A stretch of 64,000 nucleotides of DNA from Vibrio pelagius (GCF_024347575.1 NZ_AP025504.1:620001-684000); one strand, 5' to 3'. Positions 1-9,687 are shown, numbered from the stretch's first letter. Numbers and translations: made by a program. The notes: generated by a model from the letters alone, not told the origin.

Positions 1-1
1 G

Positions 2-1246
2 GCGAAAAACAAAGCGCAAGCGGAACAAGAGAATGAAGACCAGCGCCAACAGGTCATCGAAGGCCGTAAGCTTCGTAAACAGCAACGTGAACAAGGTAAG
101 CTAGAACTTGATGAAGCCGCGTTTGAACAGCTAAGTATTGAGCTAGGTAAAGCCAGCGTTGCAGATAAAAACCAGCAAAGGCACCTTAAGCTCGCTTGGG
201 AAAAACGCCTAGCTGAATTGCAATCTAAAATTGATGTCTATACCGAGCAACTGGATCAACTAAAAGAGCAACGCGCAACTCTCTCTCACCAGTTGCAACA
301 TAAACTTTTCGCTCAATACGCGTTTCTAAATGCTGAAGGAAAAACGGAAGATCTAAACCATATCTTCGCACCATTGACGAACCCAGTACCACCAGCGGGT
401 TCTGGCGAATGTGCTGCGCCTAAGATGCTGCAATATGCCTACCTACATGGTTATACACCATTGGCTATGGCCGAGTTTTGGTGGGGGCGGTCACCAAAAT
501 CAGAGGTGCGTAAACACAAGAAATACTACGCGTCTTGTCAAAGTAAATGTGTACCGATCTTAGGTCACATGATGAAAGGGCTAGAAGTCGATCCAAATCC
601 GTTACTCGAGAACCCAGCAGAGGGCAAAGAGCTAGATATTCTATTTCAAGATGAACACATCGTTGTGGTGCACAAGCCATCTGGATTCTTGTCAGTACCT
701 GGAAAAACCATCAAGGACTCAGCATACACTCGCGTTCAGGAAATGCATCCCGATGTTGAAGGGCCTTTCGTTATTCACCGCTTGGATATGGCAACCTCGG
801 GGATACTGGTTTTCGCACTCACTCGCCGAGCGAACAAGAGCCTACAGAAGCAGTTCATCACTCGAGAAGTTAAGAAGCGTTATGTCGCTCTGATTGAAGG
901 TAATCTAGAACAAGAAGAGGGTTACATTCGTTTGCCGTTGTGCGGAGACCTTTATGATCGCCCACGTCAGATCGTCTGCTATGAGCATGGCAAGCCTGCA
1001 GAAACCAAATGGGAAGTGATTGAGCGTCGTGATGGCAAAACCAAGGTTTATCTCCATCCGAAAACAGGTCGTACTCATCAATTAAGAGTGCACTGTTCTC
1101 ATGAGGAAGGTCTGAATATGCCGATCGTAGGTGATGTTCTCTATGGGCATAAAGCGGACAGGCTTCACCTCCATGCTGAGAAGCTGTGCTTGAGTCATCC
1201 AATTACCAATGAATGGATGACGTTCCAATTCGAGGCTGAGTTTTGA
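2..1246 (+). CDS. RluA-family RNA pseudouridine synthase, 5'-truncated by window edge
   Basis: This enzyme converts uridine to pseudouridine in rRNA or tRNA. The frame is open from base 2, so the true start lies outside the window. The first ~90 visible residues are charged and Gln/Lys/Glu-rich, predicted coiled coil, which fits the long Vibrio RluA paralogues with an N-terminal extension. The catalytic domain carries the HRLDMATSG motif, whose Asp is the family nucleophile, and the downstream KTGRTHQLRVH motif. A TTG at 218 is an internal codon, not a credible start. The stop overlaps the start of the next gene by four bases (TTGA), suggesting translational coupling. The exact RNA target cannot be told from sequence. 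Confidence 0.9.
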   Translation, partial: AKNKAQAEQENEDQRQQVIEGRKLRKQQREQGKLELDEAAFEQLSIELGKASVADKNQQRHLKLAWEKRLAELQSKIDVYTEQLDQLKEQRATLSHQLQHKLFAQYAFLNAEGKTEDLNHIFAPLTNPVPPAGSGECAAPKMLQYAYLHGYTPLAMAEFWWGRSPKSEVRKHKKYYASCQSKCVPILGHMMKGLEVDPNPLLENPAEGKELDILFQDEHIVVVHKPSGFLSVPGKTIKDSAYTRVQEMHPDVEGPFVIHRLDMATSGILVFALTRRANKSLQKQFITREVKKRYVALIEGNLEQEEGYIRLPLCGDLYDRPRQIVCYEHGKPAETKWEVIERRDGKTKVYLHPKTGRTHQLRVHCSHEEGLNMPIVGDVLYGHKADRLHLHAEKLCLSHPITNEWMTFQFEAEF

Positions 1247-1542
1247 AAACCAAAAAGCCCGACCTAACATCTGCAATGTTAAGTCTAATTGAAGACGTAA
1301 AACATGAATTACCACTATACGAGTCAGACACTTTTGTATGCGGTCCAAAAGGTGACTGTCTTGGTTGTCCGAAAAAATTGTTAGAGATGGTTGATGGAGA
1401 GCTGATGTATTGGGAACACCAGATCAAAGTGGGACGTGTACCTAATTTTGAAGAACTGCGCCGTTTCGGCAAGATGTGCAGCAGTGTAAGGCGTGGCCTA
1501 GAGCGCAATGGACTGGTAGAAAAACAGGTTCGCTCTCGATAG
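1243..1542 (+). CDS. Conserved hypothetical protein with Cys cluster (99 aa)
   Basis: Product not recognised. The 99-residue protein has a compact cysteine cluster, CGPKGDCLGCPKK at about residues 28-40, which could bind a metal, followed by a basic helical C-terminus (RRFGK, SSVRRGLERNG). The proposed TTG start overlaps the stop of the pseudouridine synthase (TTGA) and has a GAGG about seven bases upstream, consistent with coupled translation. An ATG at 1276 is an alternative but lacks a ribosome binding site. Context suggests, but does not prove, a role near RNA modification. No transmembrane segment or signal peptide is visible. Confidence 0.7.
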   Translation: MKTKKPDLTSAMLSLIEDVKHELPLYESDTFVCGPKGDCLGCPKKLLEMVDGELMYWEHQIKVGRVPNFEELRRFGKMCSSVRRGLERNGLVEKQVRSR

Positions 1543-1588
1543 ACAACATCTCTTACAAGCGCACTTAAATCGAGAAGTTAAACCCATT

Positions 1589-1614
1589 AAAAAAGGCTCA
1601 TGCGAGCCTTTTTT
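1589..1614. terminator. Bidirectional Rho-independent terminator
   Basis: A stem GGCTC/GAGCC with an ATGC loop is flanked by six A on the left and six T on the right. It therefore works for both convergent genes, the Cys-cluster protein and the NhaC-family gene. Confidence 0.85.
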
Positions 1615-1634
1615 GTTATCTATCCATCAGAGCA

Positions 1635-3008
1635 TTATCCATTGTCTGCTGTATCAAGTTTAGCGGTTCGGGTTGGATGCTTAATAAACACAGCAATCAC
1701 CGCCACGATAGCCAATGCGAAACAGTAATACGAATTAGATACGATCTCTAACGGCGATAGCTTAAAAACAGAGCCTAGCAGTAAAACCTGAGCGCCGTAT
1801 GGCAGAACACCTTGAACCACACATGAGAAAATATCCAACAAACTCGCCGCACGACGAGGTGAAACATCATTCTCTTCGGCTAGTTGGCGAGCGACACTGC
1901 CCGACACAATGATCGCAACTGTGTTGTTTGCAGTACATGCATTGACCATTGAAACCAGACCTGCGATACCTAGCTCACTGGCACGCCCATTGGCTTGCTT
2001 CGAGTGTTTAGAGCCAAAGGCACGAATCACGCTGCTCACTAGGTTAGTTAGGTAAACAAGACCACCCTGACGGCGCATCAACTCACTCAGACCACCAATC
2101 AGCATCGACAATAAGAAGATCTCTTGCATGTTACCAAAGCCCGAATAGATATCTTGTGCGTAGTCAGTCAAGCTGTAGCTATCGACACCCACTAAGCTCA
2201 CACAACCCGCCAACAAGATACCCATGGTCAGCACCACGAACACATTCATCCCAGAGACAGCGAACACCAAAATTGCCATATAAGGGAGCACTTTAAGCCA
2301 CTCGATATCGCCAGTTTCCGGCACTTGTGTTGGCGTACTGTTCATCGCAAAAATAACGATAGCAATAAAAGCCGCTGGTAAAGCAATGCGGATGTTTTCC
2401 TTGAACTTGTCACGCATTTCACAGCCTTGAGAACGCGTCGCTGCGATGGTGGTATCAGAGATAATCGATAAGTTATCACCGAACATTGCACCACTAAGTA
2501 CCACGCCAGCAGTCAACGACAAACTCATTCCAGAAGAATCTGCAATCCCGAGAGCAACTGGCGCAACAGCAGCAATTGTCCCCATAGACGTACCCATCGC
2601 GGTTGCGATAAATGCTGAGATCAAAAAGATCCCCGGTAGAATCATGCTTGTTGGAATAGCAAACAAACCAAGGTTTACCGTCGCGTCTACTCCACCAGAT
2701 GCTTTAGCCACCGCTGCGAATGCACCCGCTAATAGGTAGATCATACACATAGCAACGATATCTGGGTGTCCGACACCACGCATAAAGTGCTCAATGGCTC
2801 GGTTGATCTTCTCTTTACTGATCAACAAAGCAACCATAATCGCTGGCAGTGTCGCAATAGGCGCCGGCAGCTGATAAAAGGCAAAGTCAACGCCTTGGTA
2901 AGATAGGTAGCTGCCTACTCCGATAAACAGAGCAAGAAAGATAATGAGCGGGATCAGAGCAACCGCACTCGGAGCGATTTGTGCATTTGAGTGTTTAGAA
3001 TTAGACAT
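1635..3008 (-). CDS. metT: NhaC-superfamily transporter, predicted methionine permease MetT
   Basis: A 457-residue polytopic membrane protein with about 11-12 hydrophobic segments and the NhaC-family signature GAMFGDNLS at about residues 190-198. By homology alone it would be called a Na+/H+ antiporter. The upstream region holds four tandem 8-mers matching the MetJ operator, including one perfect AGACGTCT. Comparative genomics has assigned MetJ-regulated NhaC-type proteins in vibrios and Shewanella as sodium-dependent methionine transporters (MetT). The substrate call is therefore inferred from regulation, not from binding residues. It is transcribed alone and ends at a shared bidirectional terminator. 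The ATG start lacks a strong Shine-Dalgarno. Confidence 0.75.
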   Translation of the reverse strand: MSNSKHSNAQIAPSAVALIPLIIFLALFIGVGSYLSYQGVDFAFYQLPAPIATLPAIMVALLISKEKINRAIEHFMRGVGHPDIVAMCMIYLLAGAFAAVAKASGGVDATVNLGLFAIPTSMILPGIFLISAFIATAMGTSMGTIAAVAPVALGIADSSGMSLSLTAGVVLSGAMFGDNLSIISDTTIAATRSQGCEMRDKFKENIRIALPAAFIAIVIFAMNSTPTQVPETGDIEWLKVLPYMAILVFAVSGMNVFVVLTMGILLAGCVSLVGVDSYSLTDYAQDIYSGFGNMQEIFLLSMLIGGLSELMRRQGGLVYLTNLVSSVIRAFGSKHSKQANGRASELGIAGLVSMVNACTANNTVAIIVSGSVARQLAEENDVSPRRAASLLDIFSCVVQGVLPYGAQVLLLGSVFKLSPLEIVSNSYYCFALAIVAVIAVFIKHPTRTAKLDTADNG

Positions 3009-3056
3009 TGAACAAACTAGTATAGAAAAGAGGACAGCAGACTAATCTGACTATAA

Positions 3057-3088
3057 AGACTTGTCAACGTCTAGACGTCTAAATGTCC
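3057..3088 (-). promoter_or_regulatory. Tandem MetJ operator (met boxes)
   Basis: Four contiguous 8-mers can be read: AGACTTGT, CAACGTCT, AGACGTCT and AAATGTCC. Against the consensus AGACGTCT they match at 6, 6, 8 and 5 positions. MetJ binds cooperatively to such tandem repeats when loaded with S-adenosylmethionine. The array lies about 50-80 bases upstream of the NhaC-family start, where it would block a promoter. Confidence 0.75.
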
Positions 3089-3156
3089 AACAATATAGCG
3101 TTCAGTGGCTTAACTCAGTCGGTTGCTTTCTCATTGAGTGTCGGGCGGCTCAGGGT

Positions 3157-3921
3157 CTAGTTTTTCTCAAAGAAGGTAACCTGATACTCACCTAAACCCG
3201 CATACGTGATAGTTGTTGGTAGATCGAACTCAACTTCAACGACTCCGCAATATGAGCCCGTAATGATCGCCTCACCCGCTTCAAAATCGACACCACGACG
3301 CGTCATGTAATTGATCAACCAGTAAATTGGAGTTTGCGGCAGACCATTTGGGTGTTTACCGTCGAACTGCTGAATATTTTCGTTCTGAGTCACAGATACA
3401 TTCACCGTCGAGGCCTTGTACGCCTCTTCACGCTCAAGCTGCGGACCGAGGTACAGTCCCTGATTCACTAGACAATCTGCTAGATTCTCATAGAACTCAG
3501 CACCACTGTCATCAGAATAACGAGACTGTATTAGCTCTAACGCCATATGACAAGAACCGATCGCGTCATCAATTTGCTCTTCAGTGTAACCGTCGGAACT
3601 TGCTGGTAAGTCGCTTTTTAGTACAAAAGCGATTTCCGGCTCAATACGCACAACACCATTGTCTGCATGGAGCTCACAAGATGCACCCCGCTGAACAGTG
3701 TCAGAGAAGATAGGTGCAACAACAAACTTATCTTCAGCAAGAGGCAGCAAGCATTTCCAGCCAGCAACCTTATCTGAACGTAGGTCGATAATCGACGACT
3801 GTACTTGAAGAGCATCCTCAAGATTTAACGGGCGTAGAGTTTCATCTAGGCGAGGCGCTTTAGTGCCTGGTGCTCTGCGGTTCAACAGCTCTTGTGCTGC
3901 TTGATTAAATATAATTGTCAT
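3157..3921 (-). CDS. 2-keto-4-pentenoate hydratase / fumarylacetoacetase-fold hydratase
   Basis: A 254-residue protein of the MhpD-type hydratase family, which adds water to 2-hydroxypenta-2,4-dienoate-type substrates in aromatic meta-cleavage pathways. It shows the family motifs VRIEPEIAFVL (metal-binding acidic residues, about 91-101), the central ALELIQSRY and the C-terminal ITGSYCGVVEV. Length is usual for the family. No other aromatic degradation gene is in the window, so the physiological substrate is open. It lies between the transporter and sgrR-like genes, all on the minus strand, with gaps over 100 bases. The ATG start is preceded by AAAGGTGAT at useful spacing. Confidence 0.8.
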   Translation of the reverse strand: MTIIFNQAAQELLNRRAPGTKAPRLDETLRPLNLEDALQVQSSIIDLRSDKVAGWKCLLPLAEDKFVVAPIFSDTVQRGASCELHADNGVVRIEPEIAFVLKSDLPASSDGYTEEQIDDAIGSCHMALELIQSRYSDDSGAEFYENLADCLVNQGLYLGPQLEREEAYKASTVNVSVTQNENIQQFDGKHPNGLPQTPIYWLINYMTRRGVDFEAGEAIITGSYCGVVEVEFDLPTTITYAGLGEYQVTFFEKN

Positions 3922-4143
3922 ACAATATCACCTTTGTGTTTTTGGGGAGCATCATATCTAAGTTTTATTTCTTTGAATAGCGATAAAAGCACAATAAAAA
4001 CAGCAGATCACAAAGGCTTAGGCACGAGCTCGCGAACCGCGACCGGAATAGTGTTGAGTCGGAGTAAACCACATCGATACCACTATGATTGCAAGCTCTT
4101 ACCTGTTCAGAACAACGCTTTTCTCTTGAGCCATACTTAGTTG

Positions 4144-5886
4144 CTAATCGACCGACCACACATCCTTAAACTCAGGCCATCCCCAGTTAGTAATCGCTAC
4201 ATTCTTGAGAATACCTTGAAACCTCACCGTTTGAAGGTGGTGGAACAGCGGTAATAGCCAATAGTCCGTGACGAGGCTAGTCGCAATCGGCTCAAGTTGT
4301 TCTAGGTAGTCTTCTAGCTTGACCGATGCTTTGTGTTGATCAAGCTGCAACTTAAGCCACTCACTGCGATCTTGTCCAAGCGCAGAATGCAAAACGGGAT
4401 CATTCATCAGCCATGAAAAAAGAGAAGATGGCGCATTGTCATCGAGATTCAGGTTACACAGAATCAGGTCTTCACTAAGCTGATTGGTTTGCGAACGCAG
4501 AGTCAAATCACGGAAGCTATAAGTATTGACCTCCACTTCAACACCTTGGAACCTCAACAAATCAGCAATGCTTACAGCGCAGCGATACAGAGCATAGTAA
4601 TCATAAACTGCGATAGTAAGTTTACGTGGCAACGCGCAAGGTGGATTTGGCATGCGATACACTGGGTTCCAGCTAGGTAAGATATTCTTTGCATACTGCA
4701 AGCCAAACATACCGCGGTTCGACTCTAACTGCTCATGGACAAGACTCGGCTTAAAGCAATCGGCGAGAAATTTTCTCTGCTCTATGGTCAATTCTTGCTG
4801 CAGTGCATTGTGGTTATACAACACGAACAGGCAGCCATCTTCAACACGGCTGTGCTGCTCATCGGTTTCATTAGCAGTAATTTCCCGCCCCAACTGATGA
4901 AAACAAGAGACGTCCTCTTCAGGTGCGACGTGAATTTCACTCTGGTCAAAATTGGTGACTTTGGCAAGCTCTTCTTCAAATTGCCAAATCGTAACTTCAT
5001 CCGTGAGTGAACGTGTACTAAAAAAGTGCTCAAACGCTTTCAGCTTGATCCGCTCTGAATCATGTTCAGCAATCATAAATGGCCCGCTTCCGACAATGTT
5101 TTGGGCAATCAATCCTTGTAGCTGTGCTGGAGGTTGAATCGAATACTTCACTCCCGCCAACAGACCCGCAAACCCGGTATCTGCTTTTGAAAGCTTAAAA
5201 CAAAGATGAAGTGGCTGTTCGCTGTAGACCTGTTCAACATGTTCTAGCTCCGATTGATAGAACGAGTGCGTTTTCAACTGTTCAAACAACTGTACTAACT
5301 GTTTACCATCAATAAGCTGACCGTTATGAAAAGTTAAACCAGGTCGAAGATAGAAAGTCCAAGTTTGCGTCTCTGCGTTGTAGTCCCAGTGATGTGCCAA
5401 CTCAGGTTTGAGTACACCTCCACTACTGCAACTGACTAAACAGCTGAAAACTTGCCGGAGAAGAAAGCGTTCGCTACTACGGTGAACGTGATGAGGAAAA
5501 AGCGCTTCAAATCGACGTTTGTACGTCAGTTGAACATGCAGTAAACCTTGGCGTAAGGTTGCACCGGATGTCTCTTGCAGCAAAGAGCCAAAGACTGTGC
5601 GGTCATCATCAAGTACCGCCAACGCTTTTTCATACTTACCTTCGGCGATCAATTTACTAGCAATATGTCGATGAAGCCCTTGTACATCGTAGCGCAGGGT
5701 TAGATTAGAACGCTGGTTTCTGCCTGCTTTAGGCTCCCACACTACCCATTGTGCCTGATGCATTCGTCCCAGCAAGGTTCGAGCATGTCTAACACTGGTA
5801 AACATCAAATCGGCCAATTCAGCTAAGGTGACAGCATGTGGGGTGTTGGCATCAAATGATGTCAGCCTTGCGTAATAACGCATCAT
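4144..5886 (-). CDS. SgrR-family transcriptional regulator
   Basis: An N-terminal winged-helix domain of the SgrR type (about residues 1-115) is followed by a long solute-binding-protein-like domain of the SBP_bac_5 (DppA/OppA) class, giving 580 residues. In enterobacteria SgrR senses sugar-phosphate stress and activates the sRNA SgrS. No SgrS-like RNA is recognisable here, so the ligand and target are unknown. The longer open frame starts at TTG 5943 without a Shine-Dalgarno. I chose the ATG at 5884-5886 (MMRYYARL), which matches the beginning expected for SgrR proteins. An ATG one codon downstream is equally possible. Confidence 0.8.
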   Translation of the reverse strand: MMRYYARLTSFDANTPHAVTLAELADLMFTSVRHARTLLGRMHQAQWVVWEPKAGRNQRSNLTLRYDVQGLHRHIASKLIAEGKYEKALAVLDDDRTVFGSLLQETSGATLRQGLLHVQLTYKRRFEALFPHHVHRSSERFLLRQVFSCLVSCSSGGVLKPELAHHWDYNAETQTWTFYLRPGLTFHNGQLIDGKQLVQLFEQLKTHSFYQSELEHVEQVYSEQPLHLCFKLSKADTGFAGLLAGVKYSIQPPAQLQGLIAQNIVGSGPFMIAEHDSERIKLKAFEHFFSTRSLTDEVTIWQFEEELAKVTNFDQSEIHVAPEEDVSCFHQLGREITANETDEQHSRVEDGCLFVLYNHNALQQELTIEQRKFLADCFKPSLVHEQLESNRGMFGLQYAKNILPSWNPVYRMPNPPCALPRKLTIAVYDYYALYRCAVSIADLLRFQGVEVEVNTYSFRDLTLRSQTNQLSEDLILCNLNLDDNAPSSLFSWLMNDPVLHSALGQDRSEWLKLQLDQHKASVKLEDYLEQLEPIATSLVTDYWLLPLFHHLQTVRFQGILKNVAITNWGWPEFKDVWSVD

Positions 5887-6504
5887 ATTTACATCAGACA
5901 AAATTAGAACCTTTGTTTTATTCGTTTTCCTATTAAACCCCAATTATATCGATTTTAAACAATAAATCTGCCACTCAAGCCAAAAACAGGAACACTCACA
6001 AAATAGCCCATCTGTTTATTAGTTCCTTATTATCGACAACAATAGCATTGCGCAATTAAATAGTGCTGTACTAGATACCCACTAATCTGTGGCGATGATA
6101 TGCATGCAAAAAGGCGATTTATCTCAGTGTTTACCTACAACAATCTAGATCGAAAAAGGCGCACTCCGTACACTCATACCGCTATCTTAATCCATTAAAA
6201 AGTACATATTCTTTTACCAAATTACGCGAGTCGAATGCCACTTAAACAGCTCCTACCCCCAATCAGAGTTTGGTTTCGGCTCGCTTTCTCCGCTCAAACA
6301 AGACCTGCACCCCTTACGTACCAATAACTCGAACCATTAATAAAATTCTATTGTCGACTCGACAAATTTAATTCGTTTTCCTAGTCATCCTAAAAGCCTT
6401 AAGGTTCGCCCCTAAGCAAACAAGGCCCCACTACAAATCGACCGGGTTCTTAAAACAACTTAATAATTTGCACATACCAATCAGGTATTTACTAAGGAAA
6501 CGCC
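5887..6504. other. Long intergenic region between divergent sgrR-like gene and rimK
   Basis: About 620 bases without a convincing gene on either strand. It must contain the divergent promoters. I looked for an SgrS-like sRNA (terminator hairpin plus ptsG-pairing segment) and did not find one. Short ATG frames of about 30 codons lack ribosome binding sites and look random. Confidence 0.5.
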
Positions 6505-7410
6505 ATGCGTATCGCAATTCTTTCTCGCAACGAAAATCTATACTCTACCGCTCGTTTAAAGCAGGCTGGAGAAGCTCGTGGTCACCAGGTCGATGTTATT
6601 GACACGCTGCACTGTGATATAGATATTGCGAGTAACAATCCGAAGATTCGCTACATGGGTGAAGAGCTACCACAATACGACGCAGTGATCCCACGTATTG
6701 GCGCTTCCATTACCTTCTACGGTACGGCGGTTGTTCGTCAATTCGAGATGATGGGTACTTTTTGTATCAATGAATCCGTAGCGATCAGCCGCTCTCGCGA
6801 CAAACTACGCTCGCTGCAGCTTTTATCTCGTAAAGGTGTCGGTCTGCCAAAAACGGGCTTCGCTAGCCGTCCTGATAAGATCCAAGATCTGATCAAAAAT
6901 GTAGGTGGCGCTCCTTTGGTTATCAAACTGCTTGAAGGCACCCAAGGTATCGGGGTGGTGTTGGCAGAAACCAACAAAGCAGCAGAAAGCGTAATTGAAG
7001 CATTCATGGGCCTTAAAGCGAACATTTTAGTTCAAGAGTTCATTGAAGAAGCAAAAGGCGCAGACATCCGTTGCTTTGTGGTCGGTAACAAAGTGATTGC
7101 CGCAATGAAACGCCAAGCAGGTGAAGGCGAATTCCGCTCTAACCTACACCGTGGCGGTACTGCTCAGTTGGTTAAACTCACCAAAGAAGAGCGTGCAACA
7201 GCAATCAACGCTGCAAAAATCATGGGATTAAACCTATGTGGTGTCGATATCCTACAATCTAAGAATGGTCCTGTGGTGATGGAAGTCAACTCTTCTCCAG
7301 GTCTAGAAGGTATCGAGAAAGCGACGGGTAAAGATGTTGCTGACATGATTTTCGAATTTATCGAAAAAAATGCAAAACCAAACGCGAACCGTACTCGCGG
7401 TAAAGGTTAA
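6505..7410 (+). CDS. rimK: RimK, ribosomal protein S6--L-glutamate ligase
   Basis: An ATP-grasp ligase that adds glutamate residues to the C-terminus of ribosomal protein S6. The 301-residue length matches E. coli RimK. Visible motifs are the ATP-grasp segment [13 protein letters not shown], the [15 protein letters not shown] stretch and the metal-binding [18 protein letters not shown] near the C-terminus. The ATG is preceded by AAGGA at good spacing. A small protease-like gene of the RimB type follows 62 bases downstream on the same strand, a recurring partner of rimK, so the two probably form one transcript. Confidence 0.95.
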   Translation: MRIAILSRNENLYSTARLKQAGEARGHQVDVIDTLHCDIDIASNNPKIRYMGEELPQYDAVIPRIGASITFYGTAVVRQFEMMGTFCINESVAISRSRDKLRSLQLLSRKGVGLPKTGFASRPDKIQDLIKNVGGAPLVIKLLEGTQGIGVVLAETNKAAESVIEAFMGLKANILVQEFIEEAKGADIRCFVVGNKVIAAMKRQAGEGEFRSNLHRGGTAQLVKLTKEERATAINAAKIMGLNLCGVDILQSKNGPVVMEVNSSPGLEGIEKATGKDVADMIFEFIEKNAKPNANRTRGKG

Positions 7411-7472
7411 TGTTAAAAAATCAAAACGGTTAAGATAACCATGTAAGCCGTTAACTAATGATTGGAATAATT

Positions 7473-7898
7473 ATGAACAATAAAATGATCATAGGGAACA
7501 CTGAAGCACTCTGCTTACCTGAGTTAGGGATAACAGGATTGCACACGCGCGTAGATACCGGAGCTAAAATCTCCTCTTTGCACGTAGACAACCTAATTTG
7601 CTTTAAAGAAGACGGGCAACGTTACGTCGAATTTGACCTACACCCTGATGTGTACCACCTAGAAGAGACGGTACGTTGCACTGCGAAGTTAAAAGCGAGA
7701 AAGAAGATCAAGTCTTCGAATGGTGAAGTAGAGACTCGTTGCGTGATTGAAACCCTACTTCGTATGGGGAGTCAGGAGTGGAAAATCGACCTAACGCTAA
7801 GCAACCGTCAGGATATGACTTACATGATGCTTCTAGGGCGTCAAGGCATGAGTAACAAAGTGATCGTTGACCCAAGTAAATCTTTCTTACTGAATTAA
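7473..7898 (+). CDS. RimB-like retropepsin-fold protease (COG4067 family)
   Basis: A small protein of the family annotated as 'ATP-dependent zinc protease' or RimB. It shows the retropepsin-like active-site motif RVDTGAKISSLH near the N-terminus and the conserved LLGRQGM near the C-terminus. In pseudomonads RimB trims the poly-glutamate tail that RimK adds to S6, and the placement just after rimK supports the same role. The frame is open from ATG 7458. I prefer ATG 7473 (MNNKMIIGN), which has GGAA five bases upstream and gives 141 residues. Transport or secretion signals are absent, so it should be cytosolic. Confidence 0.8.
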   Translation: MNNKMIIGNTEALCLPELGITGLHTRVDTGAKISSLHVDNLICFKEDGQRYVEFDLHPDVYHLEETVRCTAKLKARKKIKSSNGEVETRCVIETLLRMGSQEWKIDLTLSNRQDMTYMMLLGRQGMSNKVIVDPSKSFLLN

Positions 7899-7990
7899 TC
7901 GTATTAAGCACAAGATAACCCAGTAACGCAGGCAAGCAAGCACACTAATTTGCCAAACACGCTTGTACAATTCACTACTCGCTCAATTCA

Positions 7991-8019
7991 GAGGCCAGTC
8001 ACTACGACTTGGCCTTTGT
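7991..8019. terminator. Probable bidirectional terminator
   Basis: An imperfect stem AGGCCAGTC/GACTTGGCCT with one bulge lies between the convergent rimB-like and MBL-fold genes. The T-tract is short, so strength is uncertain. Confidence 0.5.
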
Positions 8020-8022
8020 CAT

Positions 8023-8793
8023 TTAGGGCTTCTTTTTATCCCGCCAAATTGATTTCAGCAGACTCTTACATTTAATTTTGGTCACACGCCAATGAGTCAC
8101 AGGCCTTTGCGGTGCTCTCATCAACAGATGTTCGAAAGCAGACTGATCGAAGGCCACCTGCCCTCCATGTGCCACCAGCAGAGTATCTAACTGGAGATCG
8201 TAAATACGCTCTACCGAATGACGATACTGATTAGGGTGGAAGATAGGAAATGGCGGTATTAACTTCTGTTTCACTTCCACCATCAGATCTGCCACATACG
8301 CTAAACGTTCAGATGGGCAATAGACGGACAGATCTCTGTCTGTATGACCTGGTGTTTCCAATATCACCCAATCATCAAAACCTGGAATGGCCTCGCCATC
8401 CGATAGCTTGTAGTCTGGCTTTAACTTTCGGGAGTACCAAAGATTGGCTTTTGGTCGCCCCAAACGGTTTGCCATCCAACGAGCCAGTGCCAAATCCGTC
8501 AAGTGCATCAGCATTCCGTCCCAGCGTGCGTACCAATCAAAATCCCGGTCCGCCGACACCAACTTACAGCCCGTTAAGGCTCGCAGCTTATGTGCTGCCC
8601 CAGCATGATCTGGGTGCATGTGCGTGACCACAACAGTATGTAAGTCACTAAAATCGCGACCAAGATCTCGTTCGATAAACGACTTTAAATGTGGGATGTC
8701 TGCTCGGCATGCGCCATCAAGCAATAACAAACGATCAGGGTACTCCACCAAATACATGTCTTGGATATACCCCTTTATAGTGTGCAGTTGCAA
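8023..8793 (-). CDS. MBL-fold metallo-hydrolase
   Basis: A 256-residue metallo-beta-lactamase-fold hydrolase. The metal ligands are present as HMHPDHAG (His58, His60, Asp62, His63), with further ligands in PGHTD and AHGG. The broad family includes glyoxalase II, lactonases and nucleases, and nothing here narrows the substrate. The start is the TTG at 8791-8793, chosen because AAGGAG sits five bases upstream; the first downstream ATG (8757) lacks such a site. It is a monocistronic gene converging on the rimK pair. Confidence 0.85.
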   Translation of the reverse strand: MQLHTIKGYIQDMYLVEYPDRLLLLDGACRADIPHLKSFIERDLGRDFSDLHTVVVTHMHPDHAGAAHKLRALTGCKLVSADRDFDWYARWDGMLMHLTDLALARWMANRLGRPKANLWYSRKLKPDYKLSDGEAIPGFDDWVILETPGHTDRDLSVYCPSERLAYVADLMVEVKQKLIPPFPIFHPNQYRHSVERIYDLQLDTLLVAHGGQVAFDQSAFEHLLMRAPQRPVTHWRVTKIKCKSLLKSIWRDKKKP

Positions 8794-9084
8794 AACGACT
8801 CCTTGTTTATTGCTAACTGGTCAGACCTATACAATAGCAAAACCAACCCTAAATGTGATCATTTTGTTAAATCAATAGTGCTGCACTCGAAGTCAGCAAT
8901 TAATGAGCTGAACCCTACTCTGAGACCCAAGCCCACTCAAAAACCGAGCTCTAAGTAACGCTGTCATTTACCACGATCTCAATCCATAAAGCCGAGGTTA
9001 TCGTAACGACAAACAACCTGATTTGTTAGCTTGAGTTATTACGACTATATAAATGCCCTTAATTTATATATCCGAGTGCTTTAC

Positions 9085-9687
9085 ATGAACCAACTGATCG
9101 ATGCGTTATCTACCCAAGGCTATTTTGTTTGGGACGACTTTCTCACTCATGACGAAGTTACGGCATTGAGAGACTGCATTCCTGACAATTGGAAAAAGGC
9201 GAGGATTGGCCGCAATGACGAAGTGATGCGTGAATCGCGCATTCGCAGTGACAAGATCCAATGGCTGAGCCGCGACATGGGGCAGCCCACTTCGCAATTT
9301 TTAGATAAAATGGAACAGATCCGTCTGGCCGCAAATCAAGCTTTTTTTCTTGGCTTATTTGAGTACGAAGCGCACTTTGCAAAATACTTCAAAGGGGACT
9401 TCTATCAAAAACATCTCGATTGCTTTAAAGGCAATGAAAACCGCCGACTCACCACCGTATTCTATATGAACGACGAATGGTCAGAACAAGATGCGGGAGA
9501 GCTAGTCGTGTATGATCTAGAAGACAATCACGTCGCCACTATCGCTCCAAAAGCAGGGCGTCTTTGTGTGTTCTTCTCCGAGCAATTTCCGCACGAAGTG
9601 CTTCCAACCAATACCGAACGGTTTAGCATTGCAGGCTGGTTCCGTATTAATGGTGTAAGAGATAATCAACTGGATATTGCGCGCTAG
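9085..9687 (+). CDS. 2-oxoglutarate/Fe(II)-dependent oxygenase
   Basis: A 200-residue protein of the prolyl-4-hydroxylase-like 2OG-Fe(II) superfamily. The iron triad is visible as His110 and Asp112 in QKHLD and His170 in FPHEV, and Arg179 in TERFSIAGWFR is the expected 2-oxoglutarate ligand. Family members hydroxylate proteins, amino acids or small molecules; the substrate here is unknown. The open frame extends upstream to a TTG at 9031, but the residues before ATG 9085 do not resemble the family. The Shine-Dalgarno before ATG 9085 is weak. Confidence 0.85.
   Translation: MNQLIDALSTQGYFVWDDFLTHDEVTALRDCIPDNWKKARIGRNDEVMRESRIRSDKIQWLSRDMGQPTSQFLDKMEQIRLAANQAFFLGLFEYEAHFAKYFKGDFYQKHLDCFKGNENRRLTTVFYMNDEWSEQDAGELVVYDLEDNHVATIAPKAGRLCVFFSEQFPHEVLPTNTERFSIAGWFRINGVRDNQLDIAR

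Noticed and set aside
5887..6504. An SgrS-like small RNA next to the sgrR-type gene
   Set aside because: No terminator hairpin with T-run and no ptsG-pairing-like segment could be found on either strand.
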